The notes beneath the pieces were generated by a model. It saw nothing but the letters and a program-made list of their open reading frames with translations. It was not told where the DNA came from and ran no database searches. A program made the translations under genes and the position numbers. Positions 17,623 through 25,344 of a stretch of 39,817 bases of DNA are shown piece by piece (within the stretch, counting starts at the first letter, position 1; each line of letters opens with the position of its first letter). This stretch comes from an uncultured Lachnospiraceae bacterium (lineage in GTDB: Bacteria; Bacillota; Clostridia; Lachnospirales; Lachnospiraceae): assembly GCA_910583615.1 (NCBI GenBank), contig CAJTXP010000004.1, forward strand, positions 115,883 through 155,699, given 5' to 3'.

Positions 17623-19086
17623 TTATCCAAGTTCCTCCAGTACTTCCCGGATCAGCTCTCTCTCATCCATGGGATACTTTCTTCCTTTGATTTCCTGATA
17701 ATCTTCATGTCCTTTTCCAGCCAGGACGATTACGTCGCCCTTCTGCCCGTGCTCGATCACATAGCGGATCGCTTCCTTCCGGTCGCTGATCTCCACATAG
17801 TCGCCGCTCGTTCTTGCCATTCCGACTTTGATGTCGTCAATGATCGCCTGAGGCTCTTCAAAACGGGGATTATCGGAAGTAATGACGGTCAGGTCCGCCA
17901 GACGTCCGGACACCTCGCCCATCTCATAACGGCGCAGTTTCGCCCGATTGCCTCCGCACCCAAAGACACAGACCAGACGTTTCGGATGATATTCTTTCAA
18001 AGTCAGGAGCAGGCTTTGAAGACTCATGGCATTATGGGCATAATCAATCATAAGGATAAAATCTTCTGATACCTGAATCATCTCGATGCGGCCTTTGGTC
18101 TTTACCACCTTCAGCGCTTCTTTCAGATCTTCCTCCGATACATTAAAATGTTCACAAACTGCGACAGCCGCCAGAGAATTGTATACGCTGAAGATTCCCG
18201 GCACGTCGATCTCCACATCCATGTCAAGCTTTCCGCAGATGTGATAGCGTACGCCGAGATATCCCGGTCTCCCGATCAGTTCCACGTCCGAAGCACGGTA
18301 ATCCGCCTGCCCGGAGAAACCGATCGTTTCCATAGTGCAGGTATGTCCCTGCATCACCAGGTCGAAATGTTCGTCGTCCACATTGGCGATCCCCATCCGG
18401 CACTGCCGGAACAGACGTCCTTTGCATTCTGCATACTCTTCAAAGCTCGCATGCTCATTTGGACCGATATGGTCCGGCGCCAGATTGGTGAAAATCCCGA
18501 TCTCAAAAGGAATGCCAGCCGTCCGGTGCATCATAAGTCCCTGTGACGAGACTTCCATGACGCAGATCTGGCAGCCCGCCGCTGCCATCTGTGAAAAATA
18601 TTCCTGTATCACATAAGACTCCGGCGTGGTATTATTTGCCGGAATGTGTGTATCTCCGATGATTGTCTCGATGGTTCCGATCAGACCGACTCTGTATCCT
18701 GCATGTTCCAGAATTCCCTTCACCATATAAGTCGTCGTAGTCTTTCCCTTGGTACCGGTAATACCGATCACTTTCAGCTTTCTGGCCGGATAGTCAAAAT
18801 ACGCTGCCGACAGAAGAGCCAGTGCATAACGGGTATCCGAAACAAGCACCAGCGTCACTCCCGCCGGCACTTCCACCTCTCTCTCCGCCACGATCACCCG
18901 GGCCCCTTTTGCTGTAATCTCCTCCACATGTTCATGACTGTCATATACCGCGCCCTGAATGCATACAAACATGCAGTCTTTTGTTACTTTTCTGGAATCA
19001 TAGACAAGGGCGCTGATCTGGCCCCCTGCTTCCCCTTTTATGATCCGATAGTCCAGATTTTCCAATAAACCGGAAACTGCTTTCAT
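17623..19086 (-). CDS. murE: UDP-MurNAc-tripeptide synthetase, meso-DAP type
   Basis: MurE adds the third residue of the peptidoglycan stem to UDP-MurNAc-L-Ala-D-Glu. The 487-residue Mur ligase shows VYDSRKV near the start, P-loop GTKGKTTTTYM from residue 111, the central NLAPDHIGPNEHASFEEY, MIDYAHNAMSL, and DNPR at 405-408. DNPR is the signature of meso-diaminopimelate-adding enzymes, so the wall is predicted to contain meso-DAP. I start at 19086, where GGAGGA is placed well before the ATG. The longer frame would run into the promoter. It is the first gene of the long cluster and has its own sigma-A promoter at 19140-19168. Confidence 0.95.
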   Translation of the reverse strand: MKAVSGLLENLDYRIIKGEAGGQISALVYDSRKVTKDCMFVCIQGAVYDSHEHVEEITAKGARVIVAEREVEVPAGVTLVLVSDTRYALALLSAAYFDYPARKLKVIGITGTKGKTTTTYMVKGILEHAGYRVGLIGTIETIIGDTHIPANNTTPESYVIQEYFSQMAAAGCQICVMEVSSQGLMMHRTAGIPFEIGIFTNLAPDHIGPNEHASFEEYAECKGRLFRQCRMGIANVDDEHFDLVMQGHTCTMETIGFSGQADYRASDVELIGRPGYLGVRYHICGKLDMDVEIDVPGIFSVYNSLAAVAVCEHFNVSEEDLKEALKVVKTKGRIEMIQVSEDFILMIDYAHNAMSLQSLLLTLKEYHPKRLVCVFGCGGNRAKLRRYEMGEVSGRLADLTVITSDNPRFEEPQAIIDDIKVGMARTSGDYVEISDRKEAIRYVIEHGQKGDVIVLAGKGHEDYQEIKGRKYPMDERELIREVLEELG

Positions 19087-19139
19087 GAAGGTCCTCCTTC
19101 TCATTTTTGACTGTGCTGACTGCTTTTTCAGCGTATAAT

Positions 19140-19168
19140 AGTATAACACATTTGAGCGGGTCTTGCAA
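19140..19168 (-). promoter_or_regulatory. Sigma-A promoter of murE and the downstream core cluster
   Basis: Read on the minus strand, TTGCAA (19163-19168) and TATACT (19140-19145) are separated by exactly 17 bases. The murE ATG is about 50 bases downstream. The region outside the promoter, 19193-19545, is repeat sequence. No second promoter was evident in the tightly spaced genes down to thiN. Confidence 0.75.
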
Positions 19169-19192
19169 TTTCCCATTGACCGCATTTTCAGC

Positions 19193-19545
19193 CCTGTTAC
19201 TTTTCACGTTGCTTTTCACGGGGTGGGGGGCCTGCGCCCTGGATCTCTGTGCTCTGCGACTTCTGTGTCCGATACATTCCATATGAGCGCAGACCACAGA
19301 GGGTTGCTTTTCACATGTCGGCCGATGTTCAGCCTGATGGGGGCAGATAAGCCTTCCAGACCCATTGAAGGGCGCCGGTCCTTAGGGCGCGTGTTTTGCG
19401 CCCTTAGTACCGCTGCGTCCCTTCATTAAGCGCAAGCGGGGTCTGGAAGGCTTATCTGCCCCCGGCGGGCGTCCGGACAGTATGGGTGTGAAAAGTAACC
19501 AGAGAGGTCCAGGGCGCAGGCCGCCACCCACCCGGCGAAAAGGAA
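19193..19545. repeat. Nested palindromic repeat region in the murE to pyrophosphatase gap
   Basis: The 460-base gap between 19087 and 19546 holds the murE promoter and then this repeat region. Outer arms at about 19211-19249 and 19500-19543 are inverted copies with small indels (sharing GGCCTGCGCCCTGGA on the left and its complement on the right). Inside the left part, 19245-19258 and 19288-19301 form a second 14-bp inverted repeat with one mismatch. The 199-base MITE-like element (19302-19500) fills the centre. Two extra copies of its terminal sequence (GTTACTTTTCAC and GTTGCTTTTCAC) lie at about 19196-19219. I see no protein gene here. Confidence 0.7.
19302..19500. mobile_element. MITE-like palindromic element, copy A
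   Basis: This is a 199-base element with 14-bp terminal inverted repeats (GGTTGCTTTTCACA, and the complement of GGTTACTTTTCACA), one mismatch between them. Its core folds into a long hairpin. The outer stem GGGGGCAGATAAGCCTTCC pairs with GGAAGGCTTATCTGCCCCC. Inner pairing of TGAAGGG with CCCTTCA follows, and the apical stem is CTTAGGGCGC with GCGCCCTTAG. A reverse-oriented homologue lies at 24572-24771. Both flanks read AGAG, a possible 4-base target duplication. It has no credible reading frame, so it is non-autonomous if mobile. Confidence 0.7.
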
Positions 19546-19546
19546 C

Positions 19547-21196
19547 TCAGCCTCCCATATATTCACTGATTACGGCAGAAAGCGCCGGAAAGATCTGCTG
19601 CTTCCTGGAAAGCAGATTTTCCTGAAATGTATGTTCTTCTCCGTCGCAGTCGGGAAACGCCTCTACTGCCCAGGAAGAGCGGTCCCCTCCTGCATAGACG
19701 ACGGAACCATTTTCCAGTATGCTGGTAAATACCAGCACTGCCAGGTCGATCTGCTTTTTCCGGCAGAAATGCTCCAGCGCTCCGGCGATCTCCTGCGCAT
19801 CCGTCCGCGTCTCTCTGGCGGACGGGACGATGACCTGCGAGATGGAAAGCTTGCAGGAATGAATGTCATAAATTTTCCGGTCCTGATTGATCATGTCTGA
19901 GAAACTTGTCTTATCCTGGCTGGCCGTAACCGTAAATAATTCTTCTGCAAATTCTTCAATATCCAGATCTGCAAGCGCCGCCAGTATATTGGCTGTCGAC
20001 TTGTCCCTGTCCGTGGTTGTCGGCGAGTGAAAATTCATGGTATCCGACAGGATCGCACCAAGGAGCAGACCGGCGAGAGCGGACGGAATCAACATCTGAT
20101 TTTCCCGAAAGATCGTTGCAATAATGGTAGCTGTTGAACCCACGATTTCATTACGGAAGGAAACCGGCTGTGCAGTGGAGAAATCATTGATCCTGTGATG
20201 ATCGATCACCTCCAGCACCTTGCCTTTATCCACCGCATTCACGGACTGGGAAAATTCATTGTGATCCACCAGGATCAGTCTGCGTTTTTTGGAATCCATA
20301 ATATGGTATCTGGAGATATAACCTACCAGACGGTCTTCCTGATCAATCACCGGATAGACACGGTAACGGCTTCTGAGCATCTTGTTGCCCACGTCCTCAG
20401 CCAGTTCATTAGAGCGGAAGGAGACCAGCTTTTTCTTCATGATCCGCTCCACAGAAGGTGCGAAATACAGATAACGCGAGGTATTCATACTTCCATATCC
20501 AGAACGGATAATCGGACAGTGGCATTCTTTTGCCGTCTCAATGACCCGCGTCTCCACCTGATCGGTCCATACGATGATCAGCATTCCGGCGCCCTGCCGG
20601 ATCAGCTTAAGCTGTGCTTCTGTATTGGCTCCGACGATGACAATCCGGTCTTTCACATCAAAATTTTCCAGACGGTCCAGCTCTGTCATGGCAATAATGC
20701 TGACTTTCCCGTTGATGCAGTACCGATCATCATCATAGACCATGGTGCCGTTGATGGTCTTTCTGATATTTTCCGCAGGCGTATGTGCGAGAATATCGAT
20801 GGACATGGCAGTGTCGTCAAGACCGACCACCGCAAGATCGGATTTTGTCACCATCCCCACAAGATGCTGCTTTTCATCCACGACGCCGCAGTAGGCATGG
20901 TTATCCTTCTGCATGATCTTAAGAGTCTCATAGATGGTCGTATCCGGCGTAATGGAAACCGGAGCGTCTATGGTGATCTCTGACAGCTTCATCCGGGCGT
21001 CCTGCAGTAACGCCGGTTCCGGAAATCCAAAACGGGAAAGCAGGTAACGCGTCTCCTGGTTAAGCGCCCCCAGCCGGCATGGAACCGCATGTACGCCCAT
21101 GGACCGCTTAAAAAAAGCATATGCAATGGATGATGCAATGGAATCAGTATCTGGATGGCGGTGTCCGGTAATGTATACAGGATCTTTTTTCTTCAT
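19547..21196 (-). CDS. CBS-domain family II (manganese-dependent) inorganic pyrophosphatase
   Basis: The 549-residue protein fits the regulated family II pyrophosphatases that hydrolyse PPi and respond to adenine nucleotides. The DHH catalytic part is split. Its N-terminal metal motif GHRHPDTDSI (11-20) is followed by one CBS domain (about 71-125), a DRTGG-type insert (about 125-245) and a second CBS domain (about 250-310). The catalytic core then resumes with VIDHHRIND, GSTATIIAT and SDTMNFHSPTTTDRD. The C-terminal DHHA2 domain ends with SRKQQIFP, the family's substrate-binding SRKxQ motif. Inhibition by AMP/ADP and activation by diadenosine polyphosphates is known for relatives. GGGGG precedes the ATG, 26 bases after the DUF2726 gene. 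Confidence 0.9.
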   Translation of the reverse strand: MKKKDPVYITGHRHPDTDSIASSIAYAFFKRSMGVHAVPCRLGALNQETRYLLSRFGFPEPALLQDARMKLSEITIDAPVSITPDTTIYETLKIMQKDNHAYCGVVDEKQHLVGMVTKSDLAVVGLDDTAMSIDILAHTPAENIRKTINGTMVYDDDRYCINGKVSIIAMTELDRLENFDVKDRIVIVGANTEAQLKLIRQGAGMLIIVWTDQVETRVIETAKECHCPIIRSGYGSMNTSRYLYFAPSVERIMKKKLVSFRSNELAEDVGNKMLRSRYRVYPVIDQEDRLVGYISRYHIMDSKKRRLILVDHNEFSQSVNAVDKGKVLEVIDHHRINDFSTAQPVSFRNEIVGSTATIIATIFRENQMLIPSALAGLLLGAILSDTMNFHSPTTTDRDKSTANILAALADLDIEEFAEELFTVTASQDKTSFSDMINQDRKIYDIHSCKLSISQVIVPSARETRTDAQEIAGALEHFCRKKQIDLAVLVFTSILENGSVVYAGGDRSSWAVEAFPDCDGEEHTFQENLLSRKQQIFPALSAVISEYMGG

Positions 21197-21222
21197 GGTA
21201 TCCCCCTTTAAAATGTTTTTCT

Positions 21223-21723
21223 TTAACAGGATCTGTTCCGAACAAGATCCCGTATCATTTCATCGATCCGGTTCCTGTACAGTTTTGGTTCTGCGGGAAT
21301 CCGGTACAGCGGCACTTCTATTTTCTTAAATACATTGTTTTTAAATGCGTCCGTCTTTGCAGCAGCTGCCGTATCGTGGGAAGAATCATCCAGTTCCAGC
21401 CCTGCCAGCATATGAAGCTCCCTGTCGCACAGGATAAAATCGATATGCCTCGATTTTATATATCCTCTGTATTTGTTCCTGTTCCGTCTGTCAGTCACAT
21501 GGAGAAAGTCCTCCATCCGGACTTTCGGACAGATCAAAAGACCGTTTTTATCGCACTGTTCTTTTAATATTTTGTAAAACCGGTATTCCGTACCGGTAAG
21601 AAGAAACTTTTTTTCGTAAGGGTAATTCTTTGCAAAGTTTCTTCTTTTCAGGATCAGCCACAGGATATACAGCATAACTGCAAAACCCGCAGCTGGAATC
21701 ATCATCGTATCATTTATATTCAT
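21223..21723 (-). CDS. DUF2726 domain protein with N-terminal membrane helix
   Basis: The 166-residue protein has one membrane helix (about 8-25) followed by a DUF2726 domain. The domain is recognised by FLLTGTEYRFYKILKE, CPKVRMEDFL, RHIDFILCDRELHMLAGLELDDSSHD and PLYRIPAE. The pattern of Asp in HIDFILCD and GLELDD resembles PD-(D/E)xK nuclease folds, so a nuclease-like activity has been suggested for the family. That is inference and untested. AAGGAAA precedes the ATG, 14 bases after the carboxypeptidase gene, so the two are probably co-transcribed. Confidence 0.8.
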   Translation of the reverse strand: MNINDTMMIPAAGFAVMLYILWLILKRRNFAKNYPYEKKFLLTGTEYRFYKILKEQCDKNGLLICPKVRMEDFLHVTDRRNRNKYRGYIKSRHIDFILCDRELHMLAGLELDDSSHDTAAAAKTDAFKNNVFKKIEVPLYRIPAEPKLYRNRIDEMIRDLVRNRSC

Positions 21724-21737
21724 CCGTTGTACTTTCC

Positions 21738-22865
21738 TTATTCAAAACGTTTATACAGGGCTGCATGGTCATTGATACATTTCCATTTGTTAAAAGCGCC
21801 TGCAGTAACGCAGATATAAGTTCCTCCGCTTTCCGAAACTCCGTAACTGACTGCACAGCTCCCTGACTGGTCCACGTATCCGGTCTTTCCGCACAGAACT
21901 TCTCCCCCGGTATCCTTGTCCTCTATGCGCCTTAAAAACCAGTTGGACAAAAGGATTCCGTCCGGATGCTGATCTGTCCCTGAAGTCGTATAGGTATGGG
22001 CAGACAGGACTTCCCGGCACACTTCGTTATCTATGGCAGCATTCATGATAACCGCCATGTCATATGCCGTACAATAATGATTTTCTTCGTAAATGCCCAC
22101 ACAGTTGGTAAAGTGAGCCGATCCGGATAATCCCAGCTCTTCCAGCTTTCCGTTCATCTGCTCGGCAAAAGCTTCCTGTGATCCGGATACATAAACGGCC
22201 AGGCTCAGCGCTGCATCCGCGCCGGAAGGCAGAATTGCGCCGTATAAAAGATCCCGGACAGATACGGTTTCCCCTTTCTCAAATCCGGCGCTGCTTAAAT
22301 CATGCAGAAAGCCGTATTCTGCAGCTTCCGCTGTAATCGTATATTTTTCGTCCAGGTCCTGAATATGTTCCGCTGCAACGAGCAGTGTCAGAACTTTTGT
22401 CATGGAAGCCGGAACCATGCGCTCTGTTTCGTTCCGTCCTGCCAGAATCGTTCCGTTTTCCACGTCCACGAATATGACATGGCTGCTGATGATGTCTTCC
22501 CCCGGTTTATACATGTTTTCCGCGGGCTGAAAACGGTACCGCCCTTTTTCCGATTCTGCCGTATCTGAATCTTCATCCTGCTCATCCTCTGTATCTTTCT
22601 GCGCTTTGTCTTCTCCATCCGCCTGCCCTTCTGCGGGCGGCAATTCCTGAATTGCGTTCTCTCTGCTGTTTTTATCCTGTTCTGTCTCTTTTTCTCTTAT
22701 TCGCCCTGCTGCCGTCATAAGAAGCACGATAAGGACGACAAGTCCAGTCCCTGCTGCAAAGATGCGCCGAAGCAGCGCCTGGCGTTTCTTTCTCCGCCGG
22801 ATCTCTTTTCTTCTCTGCTCTCTCTGTCTCCGGCGCAGCCGGTCTGACTCATATCTCTTCTCCAT
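21738..22865 (-). CDS. D-alanyl-D-alanine carboxypeptidase (peptidase S11), membrane-anchored
   Basis: This is a penicillin-binding-protein-type carboxypeptidase that trims the terminal D-Ala of peptidoglycan stems. The 375 residues start with a very basic stretch (RRRQREQRRKEIRRRKKRQ), then a membrane helix at about 36-53. A disordered acidic linker (about 60-108) and the catalytic domain follow. SxxK is SMTK at 154-157 and KTG is KTGY at 327-330. The second motif reads SGA at 214-216, where most family members have SxN, so the usual asparagine is missing. I start at 22865, where GGGGG lies 4 bases upstream. The 45-residue upstream extension in frame is translated repeat DNA (22952-23000) and not protein-like. 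Confidence 0.88.
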   Translation of the reverse strand: MEKRYESDRLRRRQREQRRKEIRRRKKRQALLRRIFAAGTGLVVLIVLLMTAAGRIREKETEQDKNSRENAIQELPPAEGQADGEDKAQKDTEDEQDEDSDTAESEKGRYRFQPAENMYKPGEDIISSHVIFVDVENGTILAGRNETERMVPASMTKVLTLLVAAEHIQDLDEKYTITAEAAEYGFLHDLSSAGFEKGETVSVRDLLYGAILPSGADAALSLAVYVSGSQEAFAEQMNGKLEELGLSGSAHFTNCVGIYEENHYCTAYDMAVIMNAAIDNEVCREVLSAHTYTTSGTDQHPDGILLSNWFLRRIEDKDTGGEVLCGKTGYVDQSGSCAVSYGVSESGGTYICVTAGAFNKWKCINDHAALYKRFE

Positions 22866-22951
22866 AAAACCCCCGTTCTCTGACAGCCGTTCCCTCCTTG
22901 AAATCCGTCCGCCCCGTTCCGTCCCCATAAACATCGTTCTGTGTAATGCAT

Positions 22952-23000
22952 ATGCTCCTGCCCATACACGCAGCAATGCCGTGTAAACGGACAGGAGCAT
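22952..23000. repeat. Hairpin repeat between the NSS symporter and carboxypeptidase genes
   Basis: ATGCTCCTGCCC (22952-22963) pairs with GGACAGGAGCAT (22989-23000), and TACACG pairs with CGTGTA inside, leaving a nine-base loop. No U-run follows on either strand, so it is not a standard terminator. Its right flank (TTTGCAGCAGCTCCCC) resembles the sequence ahead of the prp stop near 88-105. Read in the carboxypeptidase frame it gives a false N-terminal extension. Confidence 0.6.
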
Positions 23001-23024
23001 TTTGCAGCAGCTCCCCTGATATTT

Positions 23025-24485
23025 TTAATTTTTTCGCTTCCCGACTGCGCAGTAGAATACAAACAGCAGGAACACGACTGCAGCCGTCATCCACCCGGCG
23101 AGCATTGCAGGGCCTTTTCCGGCAAACATATCATAGTATCCTTTCAGATAAATAACCACAATGATAAGTGGAATTCCATATGCCGCATAAGTTTTCAGCC
23201 CTTTCGGGAAAGAGCGTCCAGTACCCGCATTGGCTTCTGCAATGAAACTCTCCCATCCCCAGCCGTTTTTCCGCGTGCAGAACAATACATAGCCAAGACT
23301 GCCCAACGGAAGCAGATTATTGGATACGATAAAATCTTCCAGATCCATGATTGTACTGCCCTCTCCCAGAGGCTGAATCATGGAAAGTACATTATACCCC
23401 ATCACTGCAGGCATGCTGAGCAGGATGATAAGCGCCGCGCTGACCAGCACGCTTTTCTTTCTGCTCCATCCGAACAGGTCCATGTCAATGGCGATGATAT
23501 TTTCAAATACCGCAATAATTGTAGACAGAGCCGCAAAAGTCAGAAACAGAAAGAACAGGGAACTCCACAGGAACCCTCCCGGCATCTGCGCAAAGATATT
23601 GGGAAGCGTAATGAACACAAGGCTTGGTCCCGCTCCAGGTTCGATGCCATAGGCAAAGCAGGCGGGAATCACGATAAATCCTGCGGTCAGCGCCACAAAA
23701 GTGTCAAGCGCAGTAATGCTGACCGCCTCTCCGGTCAGGCTGTGAGACCGGTCCAGATAACTTCCGAAGATCAGCATGGCTCCGATACCAAGAGACAGCG
23801 TAAAAAATGCCTGACTCAGAGCTGCAAAGACCACGTTTCCGATACCGCTCTCCAACATCCGCTGAAAATCCGGAACCAGATAGAACTGGATGCCGGACAC
23901 CGCACCATCCAGAAATACCGAGTGGACTGCCAGCACCAGCATGATCAGAAGCAGCGCTGCCATCATCCATTTGGTGATCCGTTCCACACCGGATTTCAGT
24001 CCCAGCATACAGACCGCAAAGCCGATGACACAGATGAGTACGGTCCAGAACGCCATGGTGGGAAGATCAAGAAGCATTCCTCCGAAGGCATCCGCGATCT
24101 GATCCGGCGATGCCCCGGTGAATTCTCCCCTGAGACTACGGTAACAGTAATACATCATCCATCCGCCGACCATGGTATAGAACATCATCAGAAGATAACA
24201 TCCAAAAATGCCAATATATTTCAATCGGTACCAGAGGGTACCCTCCGGAGCCAGTTTTTCAAAGCTCTGCGCCACGCTCTTTCTGCTTCCGCGCCCCACT
24301 GCAAATTCACAGACCAGAACCGGGATACCAAGAATCAGCAGAAAAGCAAGGTAGATCAGAATAAATGCCGCCCCGCCGTACTCGCCGCATATGTATGGAA
24401 ACTTCCAAACATTTCCAATGCCGATGGCGCATCCTGCAGATACCAGGATGAACCCCAGCCTGGAACCAAATCTCTCTCGTTTCAT
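23025..24485 (-). CDS. Neurotransmitter:sodium symporter (NSS) family amino-acid transporter
   Basis: This is a sodium-coupled symporter of the LeuT fold, probably importing an amino acid. The 486 residues are strongly hydrophobic, with about twelve membrane helices. The first helix carries the family signature AGCAIGIGNVWKFPYICGEYGGAAF. It corresponds to the LeuT segment that binds sodium and substrate, with the sodium-binding Asn kept and the gate Arg replaced by Lys, as in many bacterial members. The substrate cannot be told from sequence. I start at 24485 (MKRERFGSRLG), which aligns with the family start and has GGAGG about 12 bases upstream. It has its own promoter at 24523-24551. Confidence 0.9.
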   Translation of the reverse strand: MKRERFGSRLGFILVSAGCAIGIGNVWKFPYICGEYGGAAFILIYLAFLLILGIPVLVCEFAVGRGSRKSVAQSFEKLAPEGTLWYRLKYIGIFGCYLLMMFYTMVGGWMMYYCYRSLRGEFTGASPDQIADAFGGMLLDLPTMAFWTVLICVIGFAVCMLGLKSGVERITKWMMAALLLIMLVLAVHSVFLDGAVSGIQFYLVPDFQRMLESGIGNVVFAALSQAFFTLSLGIGAMLIFGSYLDRSHSLTGEAVSITALDTFVALTAGFIVIPACFAYGIEPGAGPSLVFITLPNIFAQMPGGFLWSSLFFLFLTFAALSTIIAVFENIIAIDMDLFGWSRKKSVLVSAALIILLSMPAVMGYNVLSMIQPLGEGSTIMDLEDFIVSNNLLPLGSLGYVLFCTRKNGWGWESFIAEANAGTGRSFPKGLKTYAAYGIPLIIVVIYLKGYYDMFAGKGPAMLAGWMTAAVVFLLFVFYCAVGKRKN

Positions 24486-24522
24486 AGTTGTATCAATCCT
24501 CCGTATTTTATAACATCTCACT

Positions 24523-24551
24523 ATTATAATGCCTTACATACCGGATTGCAA
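24523..24551 (-). promoter_or_regulatory. Sigma-A promoter of the NSS symporter gene
   Basis: On the minus strand, TTGCAA (24546-24551) is followed after exactly 17 bases by a perfect TATAAT (24523-24528), about 38 bases before the start codon. The upstream edge of the -35 box is only 20 bases from the MITE-like copy B, which therefore sits where upstream promoter contacts or insulation could matter. Confidence 0.8.
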
Positions 24552-24571
24552 CCTCAGTTTTTGACTTTTAT

Positions 24572-24771
24572 GGATACTGTTCACACCCCCCGCTGTCCGA
24601 ACGCCCGCCGGGGGCAGATAAGTCTTCCAGACCCCGCTTGCGCTTAATGAAGGGACGCAGCGGTACTAAGGGCGCAAAACACGCACCCTAAGGACCGGCG
24701 CCCTTCAATGGGTCCGGAAGACTTATCTGCCCCCACCGGGCTGAACACCGGCTGACGTGTGAACAGTAACC
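24572..24771. mobile_element. MITE-like palindromic element, copy B
   Basis: This 200-base element is homologous to 19302-19500 along its whole length but inverted. The ends GGATACTGTTCACA and the complement of GGTTACTGTTCACA form the terminal inverted repeat. The main stem reads AAGTCTT/AAGACTT where copy A reads AAGCCTT/AAGGCTT, a paired change that keeps base pairing. TTTTAT flanks both sides (24566-24571 and 24772-24777), a likely 6-base target duplication. The right-hand copy contains the stop codon of the ANTAR gene. The large hairpin may also end transcription from glnA. It fills most of the gap between the ANTAR gene and the NSS promoter. Confidence 0.75.
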
Positions 24772-24773
24772 TT

Positions 24774-25322
24774 TTATGCCTCATAAAACAACAGTGTCAG
24801 TATCATCTGCGCGGTTTCAACCATATTGGTTCCATTATCCATGCTGCTTTTCTGTATGTACCGGTGCGCCTCTTCTTCCGTAAGATGATTCCGCTCCATC
24901 AGAAGAAATTTTGCATTTCGAATATAGTTTTCCTCCCGTTCACTCCTGACTTTTGGTTTTTTCTCTTTTCTGACCCGGCGTTCCAGCTGTCCAAGCACCA
25001 TCTCCGCAGTGTTAACCAGATCATACGCTTTGATCGGCGTTGTAAGGGCAAGAATGCCTGCATCTGCGGCTGCAACTGTTTCCGACGATCCAAGCAGTAC
25101 AAGTTCGAAACAGGGCGGAAGACTGTTCAATAGTTCCAGATAATACATATCTGTCAGGCGGCAGCCGCTGAACACAAGCCCGCACTCATTCTGATTTACG
25201 GTCTGAAGCGCCGAGGAAGCAGATGAACATGCAAATACATTCTGAAATCCATGCGCAAGCAGTATTTTCCTGATTTTTTTTGCATTGTCCAGTTTTGGCA
25301 GTACTACAACGATAATACTCAT
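24774..25322 (-). CDS. ANTAR-domain RNA-binding regulator (NitR-like)
   Basis: ANTAR proteins bind small hexaloop hairpins in leader RNA and prevent termination. The 182 residues have a receiver-like domain (about 1-110) and an ANTAR domain (about 125-180) with the typical RNAKFLLMERNHLTEEEA and RYIQKSSMD. The receiver part seems degenerate. Where the phosphoacceptor Asp is expected after the third strand it reads GLVFSGCRLTD, and the N-terminal acidic pair is also lacking, so phosphorylation control is unlikely. ATG 25322 has GGAGG 6 bases upstream. The longer frame would need TTG. It follows glnA by 22 bases and shares its promoter. An ANTAR protein downstream of glnA (NitR) has been described in a solvent-producing Clostridium. 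Confidence 0.88.
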   Translation of the reverse strand: MSIIVVVLPKLDNAKKIRKILLAHGFQNVFACSSASSALQTVNQNECGLVFSGCRLTDMYYLELLNSLPPCFELVLLGSSETVAAADAGILALTTPIKAYDLVNTAEMVLGQLERRVRKEKKPKVRSEREENYIRNAKFLLMERNHLTEEEAHRYIQKSSMDNGTNMVETAQMILTLLFYEA

Positions 25323-25344
25323 CTGCAACCTCCATCAGCAGTTT

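Noticed and set aside
19163..19429. 88-codon plus-strand frame inside the repeat region
   Set aside because: It crosses the murE promoter and the palindromic element and has no protein-like features.
22866..23000. 45-residue N-terminal extension of the carboxypeptidase
   Set aside because: It is encoded by the hairpin repeat, and a proper ribosome binding site lies before the ATG at 22865.
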